Source: DASXKD01 sp963762735 | Lineage (GTDB): Bacteria; Actinomycetota; Actinomycetes; Streptosporangiales; Streptosporangiaceae | Reading direction: 5' to 3' | Length of the DNA: 64,000 nt | Assembly: GCA_963762735.1 (NCBI GenBank) | Contig: CAVXMG010000021.1 | Span: 124,001-188,000 of the forward strand | Shown: in pieces, positions 53,917 to 62,614 of the stretch | How the letters are laid out: each line of letters opens with the position of its first letter | How positions within the stretch are numbered: position 1 is the first letter of the stretch | The notes under the pieces: model-generated | Seen by the model: only the letters and a program-made list of their open reading frames with translations | What the model was told of the DNA's origin: nothing | The model's database searches: none | Program-made: the position numbers and the translations under genes

Positions 53917-54530
53917 CAAGCAGACGCGGCCGTGGCGGCACGACTGGCCGGAACCGTCGCCAGGGCACGCTCCGCCCGGCCACGGCCGGCCCGGTCGCCA
54001 GCCTCCGGGCGGACCTGCCCGGGCACCGACCGGTGGCGGCCTGCCCACGGTGGCGGCGCGGGCAGCGGCGGTGCGGCCGGGCTGGCACCGGACCAGGCGA
54101 TGTCGGCCCACACCAGCCGGCCACGGTCATCCCCGCAGACACCGGTGCTGGCGGCCAGTGCGCGCACCAGATGCAGCCCGCGGCCGCCCTCGGCCAGCCC
54201 GGCCTGGCCGGCCGCCAGCCGCGGTCCGCCGGCCGCGCCGTCGTCAGCGACCGCAACCCGAAGGACCGGCCCGCACCAGGTCACCTCGACCATGACCAGG
54301 CCGCCGCGCCCGCTGGCGGTATGCCGGATCGCGTTCGTCACCAGTTCCACGGCCACCACGACCACGTCGTCGCGCTCGGGCGCGCCGGGCAGCAGCCCGG
54401 CCAGCCAGCGCCGCACCTCCCGCACCTGATCGTCCCGGCCGGGGAAGACCCGCCGCCAGCGCGGGAGGGGATCCCGCCGGAGGGTACTGGTGCCGAGGTC
54501 GATTCCCGGGCTCGTTCCGGGCGATGTCAT
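53913..54530 (-). CDS. Anti-sigma regulatory factor-type ATPase (HATPase_c)
   Basis: 205 residues from ATG 54530, after AGGAG. The RsbW/SpoIIAB-like fold is seen in EVRRWLAGLLPGAPERDDVVVVAVELVTNAIRHTASG (N box with the Mg-binding Asn), VADDGAAGGPRL (G1 box) and GGRGLHLVRALA (G2 box). A Pro/Arg/Ala-rich C-terminal tail of about 60 residues is extra. It may hold a sigma factor such as that at 36624; no linkage shows it. Confidence 0.9.
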   Translation of the reverse strand: MTSPGTSPGIDLGTSTLRRDPLPRWRRVFPGRDDQVREVRRWLAGLLPGAPERDDVVVVAVELVTNAIRHTASGRGGLVMVEVTWCGPVLRVAVADDGAAGGPRLAAGQAGLAEGGRGLHLVRALAASTGVCGDDRGRLVWADIAWSGASPAAPPLPAPPPWAGRHRSVPGQVRPEAGDRAGRGRAERALATVPASRAATAASAC

Positions 54531-54739
54531 CGTGGCTCCTGCCGTTATGGGTACGAATATGCGCCGGGTGTCAATTGCCTGGCGGTTTCTTGGCCTACCC
54601 TGCTGAAATACCCAGGCTTAAACAAGCAGATCAGCCGCAACAAACCAGCACAAAGACAAGCACCAGGCATGTCACCTATGGCCGGACTCGGGGCACCGTG
54701 ACGCGCTGGAGAGGCGCAACCAGAGGGAAAGTGCGCACA

Positions 54740-55026
54740 ATGAATATTCATAACGATTGCCCCGTGGCTGGCCAGGGCACCGATGCTGGACGGAGCCCGG
54801 GGTACCCCGCAGGCACAGCGATCCACCAGGCACGACGGCTTCAACGCGGTCAGAGCGGGCGCAGCGCAGCGTTACGCGCGCAGCGGCAGGCCCGCGGCTG
54901 GAATGTGCCGGAAATCGCCCGGCAGCCGGGAGGCCGCCAAAGCGAGCAGTGACAAGTCGGTACCAGGAAACAAGGCCCTGCGTACCTACATCCGGCGCTG
55001 GGAATGCGGGGCCATCAGCCGGAGTA
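54740..55026 (+). pseudogene. Helix-turn-helix regulator fragment with frame break
   Basis: ATG 54740 opens MNIHNDCPVAGQGTDAGRS, leading to LRAQRQARGWNVPEIARQ. After a frame change near 54920 it continues EAAKASSDKSVPGNKALRTYIRRWECGAIS. Joined, this matches the N-terminal part of actinobacterial XRE-like regulators (ARxWxxxEIARQL ... LxxYIRRWExG). The rest of the protein is missing: the frame runs into the 3' end of the convergent beta-propeller gene. So this is a truncated, damaged copy. The remainder of 54531-54740 shows no gene. Confidence 0.5.
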
Positions 55027-56425
55027 TGTGGTGCCGGGCCCGGCGGCCTGGGAGTGATTCCAGGAGCTGCCAGGGGTGGCCCAGGAGTATTGCAAGGTGT
55101 TGCCGAACCCTTCGGCGGCGATGTCGGCCTCACCGCCGGGCCGGACGAACAGCGACGGCGCCGAGAAGGTGGTGCTGGGCCCGGCGGCCTGGGAGTGATT
55201 CCAGGAGCCGCCGGGGGTGGCCCAGGAGTATTGCAGGGTGTTGCCCGGCCCTTCGGCCGCGATGTCCGCCTCCCCGTTAGCCCGGACGAAGATCGACGGC
55301 GCCGAGAAGGTGCTGCCGGGTCCCCCGGCCTGGACATGACTCCAGGAACCGCCGTGGGTGAGCCAGTAGTACTGCAGGGTGTTGCCCGGCCCTTCGGCCG
55401 CGATGTCCACCTCCCCGCCGGGCTGGACGAACAGCGACGGCGCCGCGTAGGTGCTGCCGGGCCCGTCAACTTGAGCGTTGTACCAGGAACCGCCGGGTGC
55501 GGCCCAGTAGTACTGCAAGGTGTTGCCCGGCCCCTGAGCAGCCAGGTCGGCCTCGCCGGCCGGAGCGTACGCGCGGACGAAGATGCCGCCCCCGGTGCCG
55601 GGGACGGGGTCGAAGGCCGCCGTGGCCACCTCCACGGCGTTGGCAGCTTGGTCGCCGACGTAAGCGGCGTGGGTGACCGGGTCCATCCCGACAGTGGCCG
55701 CCCCGACGCCCACGGCGAGGGTGGTGGTGACGGTGTTGGTGGCCCCGTCGATCACCGACACCGTGCTGCCGGCGGAGTTGACCACGTCCACGGTGTTAGT
55801 GACCGGGTCGACCGCCACGTCCGAGGGGGCGCTGCCCACGCCGATGGTGTCGGTGACGGTGTTGGTGGCCCCGTCGATCACCGACACCGTGCTGTCACCC
55901 GGCACGATGTCGGGGTTTTCGTTGGCCACGTAGACGGTATCGGTGACCGGGTCCACCGCCACCCCGAGCGGGCCGACGCCGACGGCGATGGTGGCGGTGA
56001 CGGTGTTGGTGGCCCCGTCGATCACCACCACCTTGTAGTCGTAGCCGCGGACTACGTAGATGGTGTCGGTGGCCGGGTCCACCGCCACCGCGGCCAGGAG
56101 TGTGCCGGCGCTGGCGATGGTGGCCGTGACGGTGCCGGTGGCCTCGTTGATCACCGACACGGTGTTGTCATAGGTTGGCCACGTAGACAGTGCCGGTGGC
56201 CGGGTCCACCCCCACCCCGGTCGGGACGTTGCCCACGCCGATGGTGGCGGTCACGCTGTAGCTGATACCCGCAGCCGCGGGCACCGCAGCAACCCCGGCC
56301 AAGGCCAGCAGCACGGCCAGCAGCCCCGCGACCACCGCAACGCGCCGGCGTCCCCGGGCCGGGACGGTCCTGCCGCGCCCCCGGGAAACCCGCCTCACCA
56401 GCAACCCGATCACGGTTCCGGACAT
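55015..56425 (-). CDS. Secreted YVTN beta-propeller and lectin-like repeat protein, one frame break
   Basis: ATG 56425 follows GAGGAGGAAG. A long basic N-region (RRVSRGRGRTVPARGRRR) and hydrophobic core form a signal peptide cut near AVPAAAG. Six or so YVTN repeats follow (VxVDPxTxTVYVAN, VSVIDGATNTVTxTI). Then come four 47-residue repeats with AAEGPGNTLQYYW and GGSW cores. The frame breaks near 56165: VYVAN continues as YDNTVSVINEATG once one C is removed (AACCTAT to AACTAT). The span (1411) fits one extra base. Probably a surface or secreted binding protein. Confidence 0.85.
55020..55590. repeat. Tandem 141-base repeats coding the lectin-like units
   Basis: Four in-frame units of 141 bases (47 codons). 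For example CGGCGGCCTGGGAGTGATTC begins at 55041 and again at 55182. High DNA identity between the two outermost (C-terminal) units indicates recent duplication. Confidence 0.8.
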
Positions 56426-56515
56426 TGGCTTCCTCCTCGTCGTGATGCCCCTGCCACGGACTGCCCAGCGGCCCGCCGGGGTGAGCGTGCGGGCCGCCGG
56501 GCCGGCTCGTGGTGA

Positions 56516-57703
56516 CTACTGGTGGTAGGTGACGCCTTCCAGGGACACGAAGCTGTAGTCCTTGCTCATCGGCTGGCGCGGGTCGATCACGCGGATCTGC
56601 CCGGTCGGGTCGATGCTGAGGTCGGCGTAGGTGCCGTTGAAGGTGTGCACGATGGTGTAGATGGTGCGGCTGGGGCGGATGACCGTCGGCAGGGTGGCGA
56701 CCAGGTTGGTGTCGCCGCTCAGGGAGGTCTGGGTCACAGCGCCCTGCAGGTGGATCACGCCCGATGTGTCCTCGTTCCAGCCCGGCTCGGAGGAGCCGAA
56801 CCCGGCGTTACCCGACCAGTTAGCCGTGTTCAGCCCGGGGAACGGCGGCGCCAGGGAGTTGAAGATGGGGCTGATGCTGTAGCTCACGTCTTCAAGCGAC
56901 ACGAAGTGGTAGTCCTTGACCGCGAACCCGAACGGGTCGATCAGGTTGATGTTGCCGCTGGTGTCGATCTCGGCGTCGGCGTAGGTGCCGGCGAAGGTGT
57001 GCACGATCACGAACACGTTGCGCGGCGGCCAGTCCGCTCGCGGCAGCGTGCCCACGAGGTTCTGGCCGGTACCAGTACCGCTGGTCTGGGAGGCAGCCCC
57101 TTGCAGGTGGACGATGCCGGAAGCGTCCTTGTGCGCGGCAGGCCCGGCCGACCCGAACCCGGCGCTGCCCGACCAGTTGTCGTGGTTGAGCTGAATTCCG
57201 ATGGCACCCGATCCGGCCCGCCGGTAGGTGATGCCCTCCAGTGACACGAAGGACGGGTCGGTGACCGCGGGCGCGCGCGCGCCAATGAAGCTGATGTTGC
57301 CGTTCTTGGCGACCTCCAGGTCGGCGTAGGTGCCGGCGAAGGTGTGCACGATGACGAACACGTTGCGGGACGGGCGGGCCGCCCTGGGCAGCGTGCCGAT
57401 CCGGTTCGCGCCGGTGCCGAGCGTGCTGATCTGCTTGGCGGCACCCTGCAGGTGCACGACGCCGAAACCGTCGGTGAACCAGGCCGGGCTGCTGGACCCG
57501 AAATCGGCGCTGCCGGACCAATTCGCGGCGTTCACCTTGATCGGGGCCACGGCCGAGGCCCGTGCTGTGGCGTCCCGCGACACGGCAGCCGCCGTGGCCG
57601 GGGCGGTACTGACGGCCGTGACGGCTAGCCCGCACAGCGCGGCGGCGAGCCAGCGCGCGGCGCGTGCCGTCCGGCACGGGGTGGATGGCAGGGCAGGGCT
57701 CAT
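56516..57703 (-). CDS. Secreted protein of three homologous ~125-residue repeats, unknown function
   Basis: 395 residues from ATG 57703, with GGAGG 4 bases before it. A signal peptide (ARWLAAALCGLAVTAVSTAPATAAA) precedes three repeats. Each has ANWSGSADFGSS-like openings, IVHLQGAA, a basic proline loop (LPRAARPSRNVFVIVHTFAGTYAD), I-D-x-x-G-x-I strands and the closing SFVSLEGITY. The pattern suggests a beta-rich jelly-roll-like extracellular module. I do not recognise a named family. Same strand as, and 90 bases upstream of, the YVTN/lectin-like gene. Confidence 0.8.
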   Translation of the reverse strand: MSPALPSTPCRTARAARWLAAALCGLAVTAVSTAPATAAAVSRDATARASAVAPIKVNAANWSGSADFGSSSPAWFTDGFGVVHLQGAAKQISTLGTGANRIGTLPRAARPSRNVFVIVHTFAGTYADLEVAKNGNISFIGARAPAVTDPSFVSLEGITYRRAGSGAIGIQLNHDNWSGSAGFGSAGPAAHKDASGIVHLQGAASQTSGTGTGQNLVGTLPRADWPPRNVFVIVHTFAGTYADAEIDTSGNINLIDPFGFAVKDYHFVSLEDVSYSISPIFNSLAPPFPGLNTANWSGNAGFGSSEPGWNEDTSGVIHLQGAVTQTSLSGDTNLVATLPTVIRPSRTIYTIVHTFNGTYADLSIDPTGQIRVIDPRQPMSKDYSFVSLEGVTYHQ

Positions 57704-57738
57704 GGCGTCCTCCATTGCGGTGCTCTTGATGCCGGCGA

Positions 57739-57798
57739 TTAGCGCTGGTGGGTGATGCCTTCGAGGGAGACGAAGCGGACGGCGCCCGCCAGCGGCAC
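57739..57798 (-). pseudogene. C-terminal remnant of another copy of the same repeat module
   Basis: Reads RVPLAGAVRFVSLEGITHQR then TAA, nearly the ending of the repeats in the gene just downstream (SFVSLEGVTYHQ). It has no start of its own and suggests a deleted paralogue upstream of 57703. Confidence 0.6.
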
Positions 57799-57816
57799 GC
57801 GTTACGTGGCGCCCGG

Positions 57817-58743
57817 TCACGACGTGCTCGCCGGCTTGCGGCCCCAGGCCGCGACCAGCAGGTGCGGCATCATCAGCGTGCCCGGGTCGTCCAGGTGCCG
57901 CCGGACCGCCCGGTCCACCTCGTGCCAGCTCCTCGGTCACTGGCGAGGCCAAGCTCACCAATCACCGGGCGCAGGCTGCGCGCCAAGTCGGGGATGACCG
58001 TGCGCCGCGAGTGGCCCGCGGGGTAGACTGCCGGCGTGCACCTGGACCTGGACGTCCTCCAGCCCGGCCTGCCAGTACATTGTGGCCAGCCGCCGGCCGA
58101 TGCAGGGGTCGGCACCGGACCGGGTGAAGGCGGCAAGGAAGATCTCCCGGAGCCGGTCCCAGGCGGGCAGCGGGGGGTAGCACAAGGCATGCCCGACGTC
58201 GGGTTCCTGGCTGGCGACCCAGCCGCCCAGCCGGGCCAGCCGGGCCATTTCGGCGAGCACCTCGGCGGGCTCGGGGATCGTCACCAGCAGGGTGCGGGCA
58301 TGTACCAGGTCGAAGCTGCCCGTGGCCAGGCCGGTGTGCCGGGCATCGCCCCGGATCACCTCGACGTTGCCCAGCCCGGGATCGCCGCGCGGCCGCCGCG
58401 GCCATGGCGACGTGCGCCGGGTCGGCGTCCAGGCCGAGCACCCGCCCGCCCGGCGACGACCGCGGCGGCCAGCAGGCCGAGGATCCCGCTCGGGCCGCAG
58501 CCGAGATCCGAGCGCGGCGTCCCCCGGCCGCAGCCCGATCCGGGCCAGCAGCGCCTCGGCCTCGGGCCGCAGCTCGTCGGACTGGCGCATCCAGCCGGGC
58601 GCTCTCATCCGGATCGGCGCCGAGCGCGTAAACCTGCGACGGGTCCAGGCCGGGCCTGCCACCGGCCGCGGCTGTCCGGGCCGCCGGATAGGGTCGAGCT
58701 CATCACCGGTGCTGGCGGGCTCGGTCCCCGTGAGTGCGGTCAT
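57817..58743 (-). pseudogene. SAM-dependent methyltransferase with at least six frame breaks
   Basis: ATG 58743 has AAGGAG upstream. Piecing frames together gives PGLDPSQVYALGADPDES, then DELRPEAEALLARIGLRPGDAALDLGCGPSGILGLLAAA (motif I). VLGLDADPAHVAMA, GNVEVIRGDARHTGLATGSFDLVHARTLL, a long intact part to DVQVQVHAG, VIPDLARSLRPVIGEL and the end HLLVAAWGRKP follow. The total length of 927 bases suits the family, but frame changes fall near 58655, 58585, 58515, 58385, 58000 and 57925. Damage is denser than elsewhere, so it is either a poorly read stretch or a true pseudogene. Divergent from the SARP fusion gene. Confidence 0.75.
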
Positions 58744-58888
58744 GATGGTCTCCTTGATCCGATGCACGTGCCAGCGTGGCCGGGCCCGGATTCCGGCCGG
58801 CCCACCGCTGGCTTACGGTTGGCTTACGGGCGGTCGGCTGGCTGGCGGCTGATGCCGCCAGGTACCGCGCACGCTGGGGAGAGCCGGG

Positions 58889-61018
58889 TTGGAGTTCAGC
58901 GTCCTTGGTCCGGTCGAGGTGACCGCCGGCGGGCGGCCGCTGGCACTCGGCGGCGCCCGCGCCCGGGCCGTGCTGGCGATGCTGGTCGCGCAGCCCGGCC
59001 AGATCGTCTCGGCCGACCGGCTGGCCGGCGAACTGTGGCCGGGCCATCCGGCGGACAAGGCGGCGGCCAGCCTCCAGGTGCGGCTGTCGGAGCTGCGTAA
59101 GGCGTTCCGCTCGGCCGGGGAGGACGACCTGCTGGCCACCCGGCCGCCGGGTTACCTGCTGACCGTGGCGCCTGGCGACCTGGACTCGCTGCGCTTCGCG
59201 CGGCTGGCCGACGAGGGCACCGCCGCGCTGGAAGCCGGGGACGCGGCCAGCGCGGCGCAGCGGTTCGCCGAGGCCCTGGCCCTGTGGCGCGGCCCTGCCT
59301 TCGCCGGGATCGACGTGCCCTCGGTGCGGGCCGAGGCCGGCCGCCTGGAGGAGATGCGGCTGGCGGCCCTGGAGTCACGGGCGGAGGCGCTGCTGGCGGC
59401 CGGGCGGCACGGCGAGGTCATCGCGGAACTGGAGACGCTCACCGCGGCACATCCGCTGCGAGAACGCCTCTGGTCGCTGCGGATGCTGGCGCTGTACCAG
59501 GCCGGGCGCCAGGGCGATGCGCTGCACGCCTACGGCGACCTGCGGGCGATCCTGGCCGATGAACTTGGGATCGATCCGGGCCCGGCGCTGCGCGACCTGC
59601 ACGCGCGGATCGTGCGCCAGGATCCCGCGCTGGAGCAGCCGCTCAGCCGCCGCGCGGCCGGCGCACCGGCCGCCGCACCGCAGACCCGCTACGTCCAGGC
59701 CGCCGACGGCGTCCGCATCGCCTACCAGATCCTTGGGCACTCCGGCCGCGACATCGTCTTCGTGCCCGGCCTGATGAGCCACCTGGAGCTGCTCTGGGAG
59801 AGCCAGGAGACCGGCGAGTTCTTCCGGCGCCTGGCCACGCTGGGGCGGCTGATCCTGTTCGACAAGCGGGACACCGGGCTGTCGGACCGCGCCCCTGGTG
59901 CAGCGACACTGGAAGAGCGCATCGACGATGTGCGGGCGGTGATGCGCGCGGCCGGGTCGGAGCGGGCCGTGCTGTTCGGCTACTCCGAGGGCGCCCCGAT
60001 GAGCATCCTGTTCGCCGCCACCTACCCCGAGCGGGTCAGCGCGCTGATCCTCGGGTCGGCGGCCGCCCGCTGGTTCCCTGCCCCGGACTACCCGTGCGGG
60101 CAGGGGCCGGCGGAGATGTTCCGCGCCCTGCACGACATCGCCGAGAACCGCTGGGGGCAGGGCGACACCATCGACTGGTACCTGCCCAGCCGGGCCGGCT
60201 CGCCGCGCGCCCGCCAGCTCATCGGGCGGTTCGAGCGCATGGCGATCAGCCCGAGCGCGTTCCAGCAGATGATCGCCATGATCCGGGAGATCGACGTGCG
60301 CGGCGTGCTGCCCGCGATCCACGTGCCGACGCTGGTCATCCAGCGTCTCGGTGACAAGATCACCACCCCGTTCCACGGCCGCTACCTGGCCGCCCACATC
60401 GCCGGTGCCCGCTACTTCGAGCAGCCAGGCGACCATTCGCTGCGGTTCGGCGCCGACGGGGAGAGCGACGCGCTCATCCGCGAGATCGCGGATTTCCTGG
60501 CCGGCGCCGGGCAGCCAGCGGAGCCAGATCGCGTGCTGGCCACCATCCTGCTCGCCCATGCGGCGGGCAGCCCGGCACGGGACGGCATCGGTGCGCCCGG
60601 CTCCGCGGGTCCGCTGACCGGCCGCGAGGCGGTCACAAGGACGATCGTCCAAGCGCACCGCGGCCGCTGGCTCCAGGGCAGCGACCAGGCCATCCTCGCC
60701 ACGTTCGACGCTCCCGGCCAGGCGATCCGGTGCGCGGCGGCGCTCCGCGACGCCGCCGCTGCGGTCGGGACCCGGCTCGCCTGCGGGATTCATACCGGAG
60801 AGATCGATCTCGCGGGTGACAAGATCGCCGGAGCGTCCGTGGACATCGCCACGAGCGTCGCGGCACTCGCGCAGCCCGCCGAGATCCTCGTCTCGCGTAC
60901 GGTCAAGGACCTGCTCACCGGGTCCGGGATCGCTTTCGCCGCCCGGGGCAGTCACCGGCTCACCGGCACCGCGGGCAGGTGGCCCCTGTTCGCGGTCGCC
61001 CCGTGCATCCCTAGCTGA
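58889..61018 (+). CDS. SARP/BTAD regulator fused to an alpha/beta hydrolase and a degenerate class III cyclase domain
   Basis: 709 residues from TTG 58889. Residues 1-90 form an OmpR-type winged helix (EFSVLGPVEVTAGGRPLALGG, then LQVRLSELRKAF), and about 95-245 is BTAD (AQRFAEALALWRGPAFAGIDV, DELGIDPGPALRDLHARIV). Residues 265-530 are an alpha/beta hydrolase with VFVPGLMSHLELLWE, the nucleophile elbow GYSEGAPMS and the His of QPGDHSLRFGADGE. Residues 535-709 resemble a class III nucleotidyl cyclase (GIHTGEIDLAGDKIAGASVDIATSVAALAQPAEILVSRTVKDLLTGSGIAF). The first metal Asp (normally FTDIVGS) is His in LLAHAAGS and the catalytic Arg is Ser, so cyclase activity is unlikely. Related hydrolase-cyclase proteins are known in mycobacteria. 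Confidence 0.9.
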   Translation: MEFSVLGPVEVTAGGRPLALGGARARAVLAMLVAQPGQIVSADRLAGELWPGHPADKAAASLQVRLSELRKAFRSAGEDDLLATRPPGYLLTVAPGDLDSLRFARLADEGTAALEAGDAASAAQRFAEALALWRGPAFAGIDVPSVRAEAGRLEEMRLAALESRAEALLAAGRHGEVIAELETLTAAHPLRERLWSLRMLALYQAGRQGDALHAYGDLRAILADELGIDPGPALRDLHARIVRQDPALEQPLSRRAAGAPAAAPQTRYVQAADGVRIAYQILGHSGRDIVFVPGLMSHLELLWESQETGEFFRRLATLGRLILFDKRDTGLSDRAPGAATLEERIDDVRAVMRAAGSERAVLFGYSEGAPMSILFAATYPERVSALILGSAAARWFPAPDYPCGQGPAEMFRALHDIAENRWGQGDTIDWYLPSRAGSPRARQLIGRFERMAISPSAFQQMIAMIREIDVRGVLPAIHVPTLVIQRLGDKITTPFHGRYLAAHIAGARYFEQPGDHSLRFGADGESDALIREIADFLAGAGQPAEPDRVLATILLAHAAGSPARDGIGAPGSAGPLTGREAVTRTIVQAHRGRWLQGSDQAILATFDAPGQAIRCAAALRDAAAAVGTRLACGIHTGEIDLAGDKIAGASVDIATSVAALAQPAEILVSRTVKDLLTGSGIAFAARGSHRLTGTAGRWPLFAVAPCIPS

Positions 61019-61346
61019 GGTACTGGATGTTCGTGATCTCGTCGTGCCGGACCAGTGACGGGTTGGCCCAGCCCTGCGCGGGCTCCTTGGACCAGATCTC
61101 GACGAGCAGGTCGGTGACCACGATCGCGATGACCGCGCTGCCGCTCTCCTCGCCCTTGCCGCGGACGGCCTTCGCAACGCCGGCCCCGGGCTCCGGCGAA
61201 CCCGCGTACCGCCTGCGCGGCCGGCCGATGGTGGCCTTGTAGATATCGCCGCTGTGGGTGTAGGTCAGCGAGCGCGCGGGCCTGGACCCCGGGGGCCCAG
61301 GGAATACGCGCGCTTGGCGCACCCAGTCGGAGTAGCCCTTGGGCAC
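61011..61346 (-). CDS. Hypothetical protein, unassigned
   Basis: 111 residues from GTG 61346 (ATG 61487 would lengthen it with sequence that looks non-coding). It overlaps the 3' end of the SARP fusion gene by 8 bases. Visible: YSDWVRQARVFPGPPG, SLTYTHSGDIYKATIGRPRRRY, then a basic Gly-rich loop. A hydrophobic strand SAVIAIVVTDLLVEIWSKEP and the ending LVRHDEITNIQYLS follow. No membrane helix or known motif. Codon use agrees with coding, but I cannot exclude a chance open frame. Confidence 0.5.
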   Translation of the reverse strand: MPKGYSDWVRQARVFPGPPGSRPARSLTYTHSGDIYKATIGRPRRRYAGSPEPGAGVAKAVRGKGEESGSAVIAIVVTDLLVEIWSKEPAQGWANPSLVRHDEITNIQYLS

Positions 61347-61531
61347 TGCACCCGCCGTTCTCCCCGGCGCCGGGGCTGCGTCGCGGCCAGTCTCCCTCGC
61401 GTTCAGGTTAATCCCAGCGGGCCAGCATGCCCAGACCCAGCTGCGATCGATTGTACATAGGCACTGCTGCCGCAGGTCAGGAGTCATATCGGCCCTGTTT
61501 GGGACCCGCTTTGCCGGGCAGCAGAGTGCAC

Positions 61532-62581
61532 ATGAACCCGGTCGAGCGGGCGATCCGCCGGGTGGACGCCGCGCAGCAGCGCCACCGGGTCTCCGCGTTC
61601 ATCTTCGGCGTGATCAAGAAGTACGGGGACGACAACGGGGGCGTGCTCGCCGCGAACATGGCTCATTCCGCGTTCGTTTCCGTGTTCCCGCTGCTGCTCA
61701 TCCTGGTGACCGTGCTCGTCCAGGTCGCGTCGAGTTCCCCCGCCCTGCAGGCCCAGGTGCTGGCTGCGGTCGGCACCCAGTTTCCGGCGATCGGCGGCAC
61801 GTTCGTCGGCCAGATCACCGCCATGCACCGGTCAACCGCGGCTGGCCTGGTCATCGGCCTGCTGATCCTGGTGTGGGGCGCGAGCGGCCTGGCCCAGGCG
61901 GGCCTGTTCACCATGGAGCAGGTGTGGAACCTGCCCGGCCCTGCCCGGCCCGGGTACCTGCCCAGGCTGGGACGTTGTGCGCTGTTCCTGGGCGTGCTCG
62001 CGGTGGGCCTGATCGTCAGCGCGCTGCTTGCCGGGCTGGTCACCTACGGCCATCACGCCCTCGGCGTGGTGATCCTCGCCCAGGCCCTCGCCGTGTTCGC
62101 CAACGTGGGCCTGTACCTGGCCAGCTTCCGGGTGCTCACCCCCAAGGGGATCCCGGCCAGGGCCCTGGTGCCTGGAGCCGCGGCCGGCGGCATCGCGTGG
62201 ACCGTGCTGCTGGCAGCTGGCGCCTATGTCGTGCACCACGACCTGCGCACGGCCTCGGTCTACGGGATCTTCGCCACCGTCCTTGTCCTGCTCGCCTGGA
62301 TCTACCTCGTGGTTCAGGTGACCGTTTACGCCGCCGAGGTGAACGTCGTGCTGACCCGGCGGCTTTGGCCGCGTACCATCGTGCAGCCGCCACTGGCGGA
62401 AGCGGACCGGGCGTCGATGGCGCTGCAGGCCCTGCAGAACCAGCGGCGCGAGGAGCAATCGGTACGGGTGTCCTTCACCGACCGGCCGGCCGGCGCGCCG
62501 TCGTCGGCGCAGACGCCACGGACGCCCGAGGAGGTCACCCCGCCCGGGCGGGCCAGCACCCGCGAAGACGGGCCCGGATAG
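61532..62581 (+). CDS. YihY/BrkB-family inner-membrane protein
   Basis: 349 residues from ATG 61532. Six hydrophobic helices start with NMAHSAFVSVFPLLLILVTVLVQ. AGLVIGLLILVWGASGLAQA and the family segment MEQVWNLP follow. Then PGYLPRLGRCALFLGVLAVGL, and YGIFATVLVLLAWIYLVVQVTVYAAEVNVV near the end. The tail is polar. A common membrane protein family of unclear role (once called RNase BN by mistake). The gene ends 33 bases before glgX. Confidence 0.9.
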   Translation: MNPVERAIRRVDAAQQRHRVSAFIFGVIKKYGDDNGGVLAANMAHSAFVSVFPLLLILVTVLVQVASSSPALQAQVLAAVGTQFPAIGGTFVGQITAMHRSTAAGLVIGLLILVWGASGLAQAGLFTMEQVWNLPGPARPGYLPRLGRCALFLGVLAVGLIVSALLAGLVTYGHHALGVVILAQALAVFANVGLYLASFRVLTPKGIPARALVPGAAAGGIAWTVLLAAGAYVVHHDLRTASVYGIFATVLVLLAWIYLVVQVTVYAAEVNVVLTRRLWPRTIVQPPLAEADRASMALQALQNQRREEQSVRVSFTDRPAGAPSSAQTPRTPEEVTPPGRASTREDGPG

Positions 62582-62614
62582 GACGGCGCGAGGCACGGGA
62601 GGGGACGGGCAGGG

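Noticed and set aside
54545..54844. Minus-strand 99-codon frame near the HTH fragment
   Set aside because: No ribosome binding site, mixed Cys/Pro composition, and it crosses the A/T-rich intergenic part.
59375..61177. 600-codon minus-strand frame
   Set aside because: Antisense to the SARP-hydrolase-cyclase gene and without recognisable motifs.
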